The notes under the pieces: generated by a model
Seen by the model: only the letters and a program-made list of their open reading frames with translations
The model's database searches: none
Told to the model about the DNA's origin: nothing
Position numbers and translations under genes: made by a program
In this document: positions 7,932 to 15,640 of the stretch, one piece after another
How the letters are laid out: each line of letters begins with the position of its first letter
Position numbering within the stretch: position 1 is the stretch's first letter
Assembly: GCA_014804655.1 (NCBI GenBank)
Contig: JAAUZK010000014.1
Coordinates: 1-56,116 of the forward strand
From: Lachnospiraceae bacterium
GTDB lineage: Bacteria > Bacillota > Clostridia > Lachnospirales > Lachnospiraceae
Length of the DNA stretch: 56,116 bases
Reading direction: 5' to 3'

Positions 7932-8930
7932 ATGGCATTGATTCAGGTAGAACATGTTTCAAAGGATTATAAAATAATTATGCAGCGTCCCGGTGCCGGG
8001 AATCTATTAAAAAATATTTTTTGCCCGGATACCAGACTGGTTCACGCCGTAAAAGATATTTCCTTTGACATTGATACAGGAGAACTGGTCGGCTTCATCG
8101 GAGAAAACGGAGCGGGAAAATCTTCTACGATTAAAATGATGTCAGGAATTTTGTTCCCGACATCCGGTAATATTACTGTTTCCGGCATCTGTCCATATTT
8201 AAAAAGAGAAACCAACACACGCAATATCGGTGTTGTTTTTGGACAAAGGTCAAGACTGAACTGGGATCTGCCTATGGCAGACAGCTTTGAACTGAATAAG
8301 GAAATTTACCGGATTGATTCCGGTGTGTTCCGAAAAAATGTCGCCATGTTTGTAGAGATGTTGCAGATGCAGGACTTCTATCATACACCGGTAAGACAGC
8401 TTAGTCTGGGACAAAGAATGAAAGCGGAAGTTGCTCTGGCCTTACTGCACGAGCCGCCGATTTTGTATCTGGATGAACCGACTATTGGTCTGGATGTCAT
8501 GGCAAAACAACAGATTCGGGAGTTTATTAAAGAACGGAACCGTCGGGAAGGCACCACCACTATTCTGACGTCCCATGATATGAAGGATTTGGAGAGCGTG
8601 TGCAAAAGAATCATTATTCTGGAGCAGGGTCGCATTTTATTTGATGACTCTATTGAACGGTTTCGGCAGGAATATGCAAAGGAAGCGGTCGCCGAGTTTA
8701 CCTATACCGTTAAGAAATCCGGCATGAATATTTTACCAGCACATATTCACGTAATTGAAGAAAAAGAGCATCGTTTGGTGGTACGCTTTCTCCTGTCAGA
8801 AATGACGACTGCCCGACTGGTCGGGACGATTGCCGATTATTATGAAATCAATGATTTTTCTATTATGCCGCCCGATATCGAAGACATGGTACGAGAGATT
8901 TATGCAAAAAAGGGAAATAATAACACGTAG
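7932..8930 (+). CDS. ABC exporter ATP-binding protein
   Basis: A 332-residue ATPase that would power the two permeases encoded just upstream. Walker A is GENGAGKSS (residues 57-65), the Q-loop region is GVVFGQRS, the signature is LSLGQRMKAE (about 157-166), and Walker B is ILYLDEPTIGLD (about 175-186), followed by the H-loop TSHDMKD. After about residue 235 comes a C-terminal extension typical of DrrA/NatA-like subunits. It starts at ATG 7932 behind AAGGAGG. The family exports drugs, lipids or peptides; nothing here fixes the substrate. Confidence 0.93.
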   Translation: MALIQVEHVSKDYKIIMQRPGAGNLLKNIFCPDTRLVHAVKDISFDIDTGELVGFIGENGAGKSSTIKMMSGILFPTSGNITVSGICPYLKRETNTRNIGVVFGQRSRLNWDLPMADSFELNKEIYRIDSGVFRKNVAMFVEMLQMQDFYHTPVRQLSLGQRMKAEVALALLHEPPILYLDEPTIGLDVMAKQQIREFIKERNRREGTTTILTSHDMKDLESVCKRIIILEQGRILFDDSIERFRQEYAKEAVAEFTYTVKKSGMNILPAHIHVIEEKEHRLVVRFLLSEMTTARLVGTIADYYEINDFSIMPPDIEDMVREIYAKKGNNNT

Positions 8931-8946
8931 AATCCCTGAAACAATC

Positions 8947-9025
8947 CGCACTCCAAAGTTTACATGAGGTAATCAAGAAGGACTTTTTATTTTCTGTAAG
9001 TGGGACTACAATGATACAGGAGGTG
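8947..9025 (+). promoter_or_regulatory. Leader of the XRE/flavin fusion gene, copy 2 of a repeated 5' region
   Basis: It is homologous to 6215-6293 (CGCACT, AAAG, TTTACAT, AAGGACTT, TATTTTCTGT, ACTACAAT, then AGGAGG). The XRE fusion encoded directly downstream may bind both leaders, which would make the exporter its target and the gene self-regulated. This is inferred from the shared sequence only. Confidence 0.5.
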
Positions 9026-9030
9026 GTAAT

Positions 9031-9630
9031 GTGACAACAGGAGAAAAAATCGCAGCTCTGCGTAAAAGAAAAGGCATTACGCAAGAACAGTTGTCAGCAA
9101 TCCTAAAGGTTTCCCGCCAGTCTGTTTCGAGGTGGGAAATGGATGCTGCTTTTCCCGAAACGGAAAAGCTGATTAAGTTGAGCCGGCTTTTAGACTGTAG
9201 TATTGATTTTCTGCTCAATACAGACCGGCAGGAGTCCGGCAAAAGCACTGCGGAAGTATCTGTGGACGACTGCTTTCAATTTATTCGCGAATGTGGATAT
9301 TTTTTTCTTGCAACATCGCATGATGACATACCGAAGCTCAGACCTATGGGAATGATTTACTCTGACGGGAAAGCGCTGTTCATTGCTACTGATAAGCGGA
9401 AAAATGTTTATTCGGAGTTGACCGGAAACCCATCTGTGGAACTGGCAAGCTATAATCTGAGCACGCGGAAATGGATTCGTATCAGCGGCAGAATGGAATT
9501 GGAATGCTCCGGGAAAATCCGGGAGGAAATGCTGGCACTGTATCCGATGATAACGCAGGAGTATGTGGGGCAGGATGAAATCTTTTTTGTTATTTTCAAA
9601 TTGTTTATAATCGGTATTCACATTAACTGA
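9031..9630 (+). CDS. XRE helix-turn-helix fused to a pyridoxamine-phosphate oxidase-like domain
   Basis: A 199-residue two-domain protein. Residues 1-62 are an XRE DNA-binding domain (GEKIAALRKRKGITQEQLSAIL, then SRQSVSRWE). Residues about 75-190 look like an FMN-binding split barrel (CGYFFLATSHDDIPKLRPMGMI, then RISGRMELE) of the pyridoxamine 5'-phosphate oxidase-like family. This suggests a redox- or flavin-sensing repressor, though these barrels can be enzymes. The C-terminus (FKLFIIGIHIN) is unlike the usual end of the family and may be altered. It starts at GTG 9031 after AGGAGGTGG. A second split-barrel gene follows 26 bases later. Confidence 0.85.
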   Translation: MTTGEKIAALRKRKGITQEQLSAILKVSRQSVSRWEMDAAFPETEKLIKLSRLLDCSIDFLLNTDRQESGKSTAEVSVDDCFQFIRECGYFFLATSHDDIPKLRPMGMIYSDGKALFIATDKRKNVYSELTGNPSVELASYNLSTRKWIRISGRMELECSGKIREEMLALYPMITQEYVGQDEIFFVIFKLFIIGIHIN

Positions 9631-9656
9631 ATACAGGAAGAAAGGAAGGAGCAGCT

Positions 9657-10205
9657 ATGAAACGAAAATCCGTGGACAACAATCAGTCCATGTGTGTCCA
9701 ACCAACTTTTTTGATTGGAACATATGACGAGGAAGGCAACGCTGATTTTGCACCTATAACCTGGCTTAGTGTAACTCATAACGGAGATCGCTGTCTGCTT
9801 ATTGTAAGTATGTTTGGCACAAAAAAGACCAAGGTGAATGTAAGAAAGACAGGACGTCTTTCCGCCAATCTGGTCAGTACGGACATGCTGCCTCTGGTGG
9901 ATTATTTTGGCAGTGTTTCCGGTCATAAGGGCTTAAAGACAGGGATGGAGTATGGTGTCAGTGAGGGGGAGATAGTCAAAGTGCCCACATTGGATGCCAG
10001 CAGATGGGTATATGAACTGGAGGTGGCGAAGGCGGTCACTTGCGGCGAATCAGACACCTTTTTCTGTGAGATCAAAAATGTGCAAATTGACAGCGGAATT
10101 GACATTACGGACGGAATTGACCTGACGTGCTTTGATCCGGTGATTTATTCCGGGCACTATCATTCCATAGGCAGGCACTTGGGAAAAATTGGAGATTTCT
10201 TGTAA
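9657..10205 (+). CDS. Flavin reductase-like FMN-binding protein
   Basis: A 182-residue split-barrel protein of the flavin reductase family: LIGTYDEEGNADFAPITWLSV (about 22-42) binds FMN in relatives, followed by RKTGRLSANLVSTDM and the C-terminal DPVIYSGHYHSIGRHLG. Relatives reduce flavins with NAD(P)H or act on unknown substrates. ATG 9657 follows GAAAGGAAGGAG. It is probably cotranscribed with the XRE fusion upstream. Confidence 0.85.
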   Translation: MKRKSVDNNQSMCVQPTFLIGTYDEEGNADFAPITWLSVTHNGDRCLLIVSMFGTKKTKVNVRKTGRLSANLVSTDMLPLVDYFGSVSGHKGLKTGMEYGVSEGEIVKVPTLDASRWVYELEVAKAVTCGESDTFFCEIKNVQIDSGIDITDGIDLTCFDPVIYSGHYHSIGRHLGKIGDFL

Positions 10206-10216
10206 AGAATAATTAG

Positions 10217-10271
10217 AGACGGTCAACAGGATTGCTGCGGAAATAGGGTTTAATGATCAGAGCCATTTTGA
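10217..10271 (+). pseudogene. Remnant of an AraC helix-turn-helix
   Basis: These 55 bases match 5441-5495, inside the AraC gene, at 49 of 55 positions and would encode TVNRIAAEIGFNDQSHFE. Nothing of the rest of the gene is present, so it is a leftover of a second AraC copy, probably deleted at the adjacent junctions. Confidence 0.75.
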
Positions 10272-10299
10272 GGCGTCTTCGAGCGGAAAAATTTTTATC

Positions 10300-10343
10300 A
10301 TTTTAACTTTTAACTTTACAAACAAAGTTAAAGTGGTTAAAAT
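10300..10343 (+). promoter_or_regulatory. Nested inverted repeat upstream of the AAA ATPase
   Basis: The outer arms ATTTTAAC (10300-10307) and GTTAAAAT (10336-10343) enclose inner arms TTAACTTT (10310-10317) and AAAGTTAA (10324-10331). The repeat sits just before the ribosome binding site of the ATPase gene. It could be an operator or an RNA hairpin controlling translation. Confidence 0.6.
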
Positions 10344-10365
10344 AGTTGCGTAAGGAGGGATGCAT

Positions 10366-12159
10366 ATGACAAACGAAGAATATAACAAGATTATTGCTGA
10401 GATTGCAACTCTGCCGTCAGGTGGTATTACTTATAAAAAAATAAATGGAAAAAAATATGCTTATTATCAATGGAGAGAGGATGGAAAGCAACGTTCAAGA
10501 AGAACTAAGGATGAAGAGCTGGAAAAACTTTCCAGACAAATCGAACGTAGAAAAGAACTTCAAAGCTTAATAAAAGATATAGACAATCAGGAAGCAAATG
10601 AGGGGAAGCTGGCTTCACAGTTTCGATGTACAGTAAGAATCGGTGAAGAATTGGAGCGCTTTGTAAAGCCGGTAGCAAAATGGGTTAAGCGAGAATGTTA
10701 TCAGCAACTTCATAGTTATGTTTATGGAGCGATACATGATAGAGTGTATATTTTGTATGGTCTTAGAAGAACAGGTAAAACGACATTAATCCGTCAGCTG
10801 ATATCAGAAATGGATGCATCAATGAAGCGGCAGACTGTGTTTATACAGATACAGGATAGCAAAACTTTAGATGATGTAAATCAGGACCTAAAGGTTCTGG
10901 AGAAAAAAGGTTATAGATATGTTTTTATCGATGAAGTTACACTGTTAAATGACTTTATTGAGGGTGCAGCATTATTTTCCGATGTATTTGCAGCCAGTGG
11001 AATGAAAATAGTATTATCCGGTACAGATTCCTTGGGATTTATGTTTACAGAGGACGAGGAATTGTATGATAGATGCATTATGTCTCACACGACGTTTATT
11101 CCTTATCGTGAATTTGAAAGAGTATTAGGAATTGTTGGTATTGATGATTTCATTCGGCATGGTGGAACTATGAGCCTTGGTGGGAGGCAGTATAATGACA
11201 ATGCTATGATTTTCGCAACTAAAAAAAGTACTGATGAGTATGTTGATAGTGCCATTGCAAGAAATATTCAACATTCTTTAAAAAATTATAAGTATGAAGG
11301 ACATTTTCGCTCGTTAAGAGAACTGTATGAGAAAAATGAATTGACAAATGCAATTAATAGAATTGTGGAGGACATGAACCATAGATTCACTATTGAGGTA
11401 TTAACCAGGAATTTCAAATCTAATGACCTGAGAGTTTCAGCAAGCAATTTAAGAAAAGACAGAGAAGAACCGACAGACATTCTCGATCGCATTGATATCC
11501 TTAAAGTAAACGAAACTCTTAAATCTTTGCTGGAAATCAAAGATAAAGGAGAGCAACGGGTCGTAATTCAAGATGCACATCGTTTTGAGATAAAAGAATA
11601 TTTAGATTTGCTTGACCTTACAGTGGAAATAGAAAATAGATGGATGTCTGATTATAACCGTAGAGAATCAAGGACAGTATTTTCACAACCGGGTATGCGT
11701 TATTCGCAGGCAGAAGCGCTTGTTAAATCACTTATGCAGGATGACATGTTCAGGGGCTTATCTTTAGAAGAACGAAGGAGAATAACTGCAAGAATAATAG
11801 ACGAAATCAAAGGTAGAATGATGGAGGATATAGTTCTTTTAGAAACGAAGATTTCTAAAAATAATTGTGAAGTGTTCCGATTACAGTTTGCTGTAGGTGA
11901 ATTCGACATGGTGGTTTTTAATCCGGATGAAGGAAATTGCGAAATCTATGAAATTAAGCATAGTAAAGAAGTTGTTGCACAGCAGTGCAGACATTTACTA
12001 GATGAACAAAAATGCAAGGATACAGAATTTAGATATGGTGCAATTACCGGTAAGTACGTGATTTATCGTGGTGTGACAACGTCACTTGTTCAGGCAGGAG
12101 TTGAAACGTCAGAAGATGTGATTTATCTGAATGTGGAAGAGTATTTGAAAAAGTTGTAA
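10366..12159 (+). CDS. AAA+ ATPase with C-terminal nuclease-like domain (AAA_14/DUF4143 type)
   Basis: A 597-residue protein. Residues about 18-60 are a Lys/Arg-rich segment (ITYKKINGKKYAYYQWREDG) resembling the DUF6788-type start. Walker A is GLRRTGKTTL (about 131-140) and Walker B is YRYVFIDEVT (about 183-192). The C-terminus carries FDMVVFN (Asp514) and EIYEIKHS (Glu529, Lys531), the spacing of a PD-(D/E)XK nuclease core. Families of this plan are common in gut anaerobes but their job is unknown; defence or mobile-element links have been suggested for related ATPases. The ATG at 10366 is favoured by AAGGAGGG over ATG 10360. It is AT-richer than its neighbours, which hints at transfer. Confidence 0.85.
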   Translation: MTNEEYNKIIAEIATLPSGGITYKKINGKKYAYYQWREDGKQRSRRTKDEELEKLSRQIERRKELQSLIKDIDNQEANEGKLASQFRCTVRIGEELERFVKPVAKWVKRECYQQLHSYVYGAIHDRVYILYGLRRTGKTTLIRQLISEMDASMKRQTVFIQIQDSKTLDDVNQDLKVLEKKGYRYVFIDEVTLLNDFIEGAALFSDVFAASGMKIVLSGTDSLGFMFTEDEELYDRCIMSHTTFIPYREFERVLGIVGIDDFIRHGGTMSLGGRQYNDNAMIFATKKSTDEYVDSAIARNIQHSLKNYKYEGHFRSLRELYEKNELTNAINRIVEDMNHRFTIEVLTRNFKSNDLRVSASNLRKDREEPTDILDRIDILKVNETLKSLLEIKDKGEQRVVIQDAHRFEIKEYLDLLDLTVEIENRWMSDYNRRESRTVFSQPGMRYSQAEALVKSLMQDDMFRGLSLEERRRITARIIDEIKGRMMEDIVLLETKISKNNCEVFRLQFAVGEFDMVVFNPDEGNCEIYEIKHSKEVVAQQCRHLLDEQKCKDTEFRYGAITGKYVIYRGVTTSLVQAGVETSEDVIYLNVEEYLKKL

Positions 12160-12242
12160 GATGCAAGTATTTGTACGATAGCTCTCATTATTTAGTGCTG
12201 AAGTTAATATATCGCATATTTTTTAGATCGGATTGCTTTTGA

Positions 12243-12292
12243 TTGATAAAGCAGTTCTTTCTTGTTATAATTTTGTAGCAGAAAAGAACTGC
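12243..12292 (+). promoter_or_regulatory. Sigma-A promoter with flanking operator-like inverted repeat
   Basis: TTGATA (12243-12248) and TATAAT (12266-12271) stand 17 bases apart. GCAGTTCTTT (12251-12260) and AAAGAACTGC (12283-12292) form a perfect 10-bp inverted repeat around the -10 box and the likely transcription start, which suggests a repressor site. Its position also shows that the next gene does not begin at the longer in-frame start 12233. Confidence 0.7.
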
Positions 12293-12322
12293 ATTAATCG
12301 GTATTTAAGAGGGAAAATGCTT

Positions 12323-12778
12323 ATGAAAAGAATTCCAGATGAAACGTGTGCGTCAATATGTGGTTTGTTTTGTGGAGCGTGTCCGGCTTTCCCAAACGAA
12401 TGTCATGGTTGTTTTTCTGACTTTGTTCGTGAGGGCTGTAAGGATTGTGCTGACCACGGATTTTTGGAGTGTGCGACAAGCCATAATGTACTGCGTTGTT
12501 ATGAATGTGAGGATTTTCCTTGTAAGAAATTGGAAGAATTTAGCAGCAAACCAATCATTAATGGTATCTGCAATCATGCTAATGTCATTTCAGATTCATT
12601 ACGTATGAAAGAAATCGGAATTCGGCAATGGATTGAAGAAAAAATAAAAGAGCACAGATGTCCTAAATGTGGCAATCTGATTAATTGGTTTGATGTAAAT
12701 TCACATAGTTGCACAACTTATAGTTTATCAGAGGATGAAACAAAGTGGAAATCGGAATTGACAGGAAAGGAAGAATGA
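12323..12778 (+). CDS. DUF3795 cysteine-rich protein
   Basis: A 151-residue protein with many paired cysteines: CASICGLFCGACPAF, CHGCFSDF, GCKDCADHG, RCYECEDFPCKKLEEF, and a last pair RCPKCGNLINW that resembles a zinc ribbon. This is the DUF3795 pattern, likely binding zinc or an iron-sulphur cluster. The reaction is unknown. ATG 12323 is chosen over 12317 by its spacing to AGAGGG. A promoter with an operator-like repeat lies just upstream, so it is its own transcription unit. Confidence 0.85.
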   Translation: MKRIPDETCASICGLFCGACPAFPNECHGCFSDFVREGCKDCADHGFLECATSHNVLRCYECEDFPCKKLEEFSSKPIINGICNHANVISDSLRMKEIGIRQWIEEKIKEHRCPKCGNLINWFDVNSHSCTTYSLSEDETKWKSELTGKEE

Positions 12779-12814
12779 AAAGTTTGAAAATCAGAAAAAA
12801 ACGCAAATTATAGT

Positions 12815-13105
12815 TTGCCAAATATGGACTATGCAGCAGAGAACTATGAAACATTAAATACGGACGAAACAACAGAGAGTCATGAAACATTAAATACGGA
12901 CGATATAACAAAGAGCTATGAAACAACAGACGAAAAAACAGACGAAAAAACAGATATCTATGACAGCAGTTTTGGAGAGCATATTGGTCTTGAAATCCGT
13001 ACACACAAGAAGGCGGGTTTATATGCATTTTATAATATAGACGGAAACGGAACAAAGGAACTTATTATTGCTGGCGGTATTGTAATTATCCATTTTTACA
13101 CTTGA
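12815..13105 (+). pseudogene. Fragment with Thr/Glu repeats, probable gene remnant
   Basis: An open frame of about 95 codons without a good ribosome binding site. A 22-base unit is repeated at 12846 and 12882 (36-base period, residues ETLNTDETTESH), followed by TDEKTDEKTD. The tail holds YNIDGNGTKELIIAGG, which resembles the D-DGDG-KEL calcium or beta-propeller motif near the end of many secreted Bacillota proteins. There is no signal peptide. It is most likely the leftover of a longer surface protein. Confidence 0.4.
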
Positions 13106-13144
13106 CAAAAAAATTTTCCGTCTTAAAATAGTTCTAAAAAGAAC
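13102..13144 (+). promoter_or_regulatory. Promoter and MarR operator of the marR-tauE operon
   Basis: TTGACA (13102-13107) and TAAAAT (13124-13129) are spaced by 16 bases. Directly after the -10 box lies GTTCT-AAAA-AGAAC (13131-13144), a perfect inverted repeat where a repressor would block the start. The MarR protein encoded 15 bases further on is the obvious candidate. Confidence 0.7.
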
Positions 13145-13158
13145 AAAAGGAGAACGCA

Positions 13159-13605
13159 ATGATTCCGTTAAATCCATGGGAACATCAAAATGCTGTTAAG
13201 GCACTTTATTCAAAATGTGTGGAAGGGGCCTGTGTAAAGCATAATATTACCCGGATGGAATTGGACATCCTTTTATTTTTAGCCAATAATCCATGTTTTG
13301 ACACCGCAACAGATATTATTGAGGTCAGATATCTGTCTAAATCCCAAGTATCATCCTCCATAAAACTTCTGGAACAGTGCGGTTATCTGAGAAAAGAATA
13401 TTTGGAATGCAACCGTAAGACAGCACATCTGAGGATATGTGAAGGGGCCATGGATATCATTCGCGATGGACAGGCGGCGCAGGAGAAATTTCTTTCCATC
13501 ATGCTGGATGGTTTTTCACAGGAGGAAATAGACAGTATGAAGCAGTATAATGACCAGATACTCCGTAATATTAGTGCATGTCTGAAAGGGAAGGAGACAG
13601 AATAA
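13159..13605 (+). CDS. MarR family transcriptional regulator
   Basis: A 148-residue winged-helix protein. The reading head is about residues 30-100 (ITRMELDILLFLANNP, then YLSKSQVSSSIKLLEQCGYL), with wing residues RKTAHLRICEGA. It starts at ATG 13159 behind AAGGAGAACGC and its stop overlaps the next start by one base (TAATG). It probably represses itself and the TauE/SafE exporter through the inverted repeat at 13131-13144. Confidence 0.9.
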   Translation: MIPLNPWEHQNAVKALYSKCVEGACVKHNITRMELDILLFLANNPCFDTATDIIEVRYLSKSQVSSSIKLLEQCGYLRKEYLECNRKTAHLRICEGAMDIIRDGQAAQEKFLSIMLDGFSQEEIDSMKQYNDQILRNISACLKGKETE

Positions 13606-14372
13606 TGTTTAAATTTGTTATTTGTTTTATCGCAGGAATCGGAGCTGGACTCGGGACGGGATTTGCAGGGATGAGTGCAGCAGCAGTAATCAGTCCTATG
13701 CTGATTACTTTTCAGGGGCTTCCGGCATATGAGGCAGTGGGCATTGCCCTTGCAAGTGATGTTCTCGCAAGCGCAATCAGCGCATACACATATGGGAAAA
13801 ATAAAAACCTTGATATCCGCAATGGTCTTGTAATGATGGTGACTGTTCTGTTGTTTACATTGGTGGGGAGCTTTGTCGCAAGCCGCGTTCCCAATACAAC
13901 CATGGGCAGTTTTTCCGTATTCATGACACTGCTCCTCGGAATCAAATTCATCGTAAAGCCTGTTATGACAACAAAGGAATCCATGCAGGCAGTCAGCGGC
14001 AAAAAGCGCATCATACAGTCAGTTGCCAGCGGAATAGTGGTCGGGTTCATCTGCGGTTTTGTGGGTGCGGGCGGCGGAATGATGATGCTCCTGCTCTTAA
14101 CGAGCCTGTTAGGGTATGAATTAAAGACCGCGGTTGGGACAAGCGTGTTCATCATGGCTTTTACAGCTTTTACAGGTGCGGTCAGCCATTTTGCCATTGG
14201 AGGTATGCCGGATGTATGGTGCCTGTTGTTCTGTGTGGCATCCACACTGCTTTGGGCGAGGATTGCTGCCAAATTCGCCAATAAAGCCAGTGCAGTGACA
14301 TTAAACCGTGCGACCGGTGTTGTGCTTGCTGTTCTGGGGGTGGTTATTCTGGGAGTGAATTACTTGAAATAA
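13605..14372 (+). CDS. TauE/SafE family anion exporter
   Basis: A 255-residue membrane protein with about eight helices in two related halves. Each half begins with the family's glycine-rich pattern: IAGIGAGLGTGFAGMSAA (about 8-25) and SGIVVGFICGFVGAGGGMMM (about 143-162). TauE/SafE proteins move sulphite, organosulphonates or other small anions across the membrane; the substrate here is not evident. Coupled to the MarR regulator by a one-base overlap, so drug- or stress-inducible export is likely. Confidence 0.9.
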   Translation: MFKFVICFIAGIGAGLGTGFAGMSAAAVISPMLITFQGLPAYEAVGIALASDVLASAISAYTYGKNKNLDIRNGLVMMVTVLLFTLVGSFVASRVPNTTMGSFSVFMTLLLGIKFIVKPVMTTKESMQAVSGKKRIIQSVASGIVVGFICGFVGAGGGMMMLLLLTSLLGYELKTAVGTSVFIMAFTAFTGAVSHFAIGGMPDVWCLLFCVASTLLWARIAAKFANKASAVTLNRATGVVLAVLGVVILGVNYLK

Positions 14373-14410
14373 TGAAAAGCGCCATATACCAACAGTCTGT
14401 CAACGCTGAA

Positions 14411-14439
14411 TTGATATATTGTTGGTTATATGATATGAT
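14411..14439 (+). promoter_or_regulatory. Sigma-A promoter of the aldo/keto reductase gene
   Basis: TTGATA (14411-14416) and TATGAT (14434-14439) are 17 bases apart, about 35 bases before the ATG and its AAGGAGGGATATC ribosome binding site. Confidence 0.65.
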
Positions 14440-14472
14440 AAAAGCATTCTGGAATGTTTAAGGAGGGATATC

Positions 14473-15612
14473 ATGGATTTTATACCGGAAAAGAAATTAG
14501 GATTTGGATTGATGCGTCTGCCGCTAAGGGATAAATCTAACGCAGCGGATATAGACATAGAACAGGTTAAGCAGATGGTGGATCTGTTCATGGAAAAAGG
14601 ATTTACCTATTTTGATACGGCATGGATGTATAACGGTTTTGCCAGCGAGAATGCAGCCAAAGAAGCGCTTGTGGACAGGTATCCGAGAGAGAGTTTCACT
14701 CTGGCGACGAAGCTCCACGCCGGCTTTATCGATTCCCCGGAGGACAGGGATAAGATATTTAATGCCCAGCTCGAAAAGACGGGCGCCGGATATTTTGACT
14801 ATTATCTGCTTCATGGAATCGAAGCGAGTATGCTTCCCAAGTATGAGAAGCTAGATTGTTTCCGGTGGCTGTTAGATAAGAAGGATAAGGGACTGGTAAA
14901 GCATGCGGGCTTCTCATTCCATGACACGCCGGAATTGCTGGACGAGATATTGACAAAGCATCTGGAGATGGAATTTGTGCAGCTCCAGATCAATTATCTG
15001 GATTGGGAGAGTCAGTGGGTACATTCCCGCGCCTGCTATGAAGTGGCTGTTAAGCACGGAAAACCGGTAATTATCATGGAGCCGGTCAAAGGCGGAACGC
15101 TTGCAAGGATTCCGGAAGAGGCGGAAAAACTGTTTCTCGACTATGACAGTGAGAGATCTGTGTCGAGTTGGGCGATCCGTTTTGCGGCGAGCCTGCCGAA
15201 TGTGATGGTCGTTCTGTCCGGCATGAGCAATCTCTCCCAAATGCAGGATAATTTGAGTTACATGGAGGACTTTAAACCTCTTTCAGAGGATGAGAAGGGG
15301 TTGTGTTTTCAGGTGGCGGATATCATCAACAGCCAGATCGCGATACCATGTACCGGATGTTCCTATTGTACGGAAGGCTGTCCGAAGAAGATAGCGATTC
15401 CGCAGTATTTTTCAATCTACAATGAAGATATGCGCGAACATCTGGAGGAAAAAGGCTGGACGATCAATTTTACGAATTATGATGTGTTGACACATAAATT
15501 CGGCAAGGCAAGCGACTGTATCGCATGTGGCCAGTGTGAAGGCGTCTGCCCGCAGCATTTGACGATTATTGATTACCTGAAGAGTGTCTCGGCACATTAT
15601 GAAGGGCAGTAA
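14473..15612 (+). CDS. Aldo/keto reductase with C-terminal 4Fe-4S ferredoxin domain
   Basis: A 379-residue two-part enzyme. Residues about 8-290 form the aldo/keto reductase barrel: GFGLMRLPL, FDTAWMYNG (catalytic Asp and Tyr), KLHAG (catalytic Lys), LLHG, and VIIMEPVKGGTL. Residues about 295-370 carry cysteine clusters CTGCSYCTEGCPKK and CIACGQCEGVCPQH, fit for two 4Fe-4S clusters. Such fusions are common in anaerobes and presumably couple a carbonyl reduction to ferredoxin or another electron carrier. The substrate is unknown. It ends 28 bases before the UvrA-like gene. Confidence 0.93.
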   Translation: MDFIPEKKLGFGLMRLPLRDKSNAADIDIEQVKQMVDLFMEKGFTYFDTAWMYNGFASENAAKEALVDRYPRESFTLATKLHAGFIDSPEDRDKIFNAQLEKTGAGYFDYYLLHGIEASMLPKYEKLDCFRWLLDKKDKGLVKHAGFSFHDTPELLDEILTKHLEMEFVQLQINYLDWESQWVHSRACYEVAVKHGKPVIIMEPVKGGTLARIPEEAEKLFLDYDSERSVSSWAIRFAASLPNVMVVLSGMSNLSQMQDNLSYMEDFKPLSEDEKGLCFQVADIINSQIAIPCTGCSYCTEGCPKKIAIPQYFSIYNEDMREHLEEKGWTINFTNYDVLTHKFGKASDCIACGQCEGVCPQHLTIIDYLKSVSAHYEGQ

Positions 15613-15640
15613 GAGTAGTATATTGCGGAGAAATCAAGCG

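Noticed and set aside
12233..12322. Longer N-terminus for the DUF3795 protein
   Set aside because: The region contains a good promoter and an operator-like repeat, so it lies upstream of the transcript's coding part.
13712..14281. Minus-strand frame of 189 codons opposite the TauE gene
   Set aside because: The plus-strand frame has the family motifs, start overlap and membrane helices; the minus one has none.
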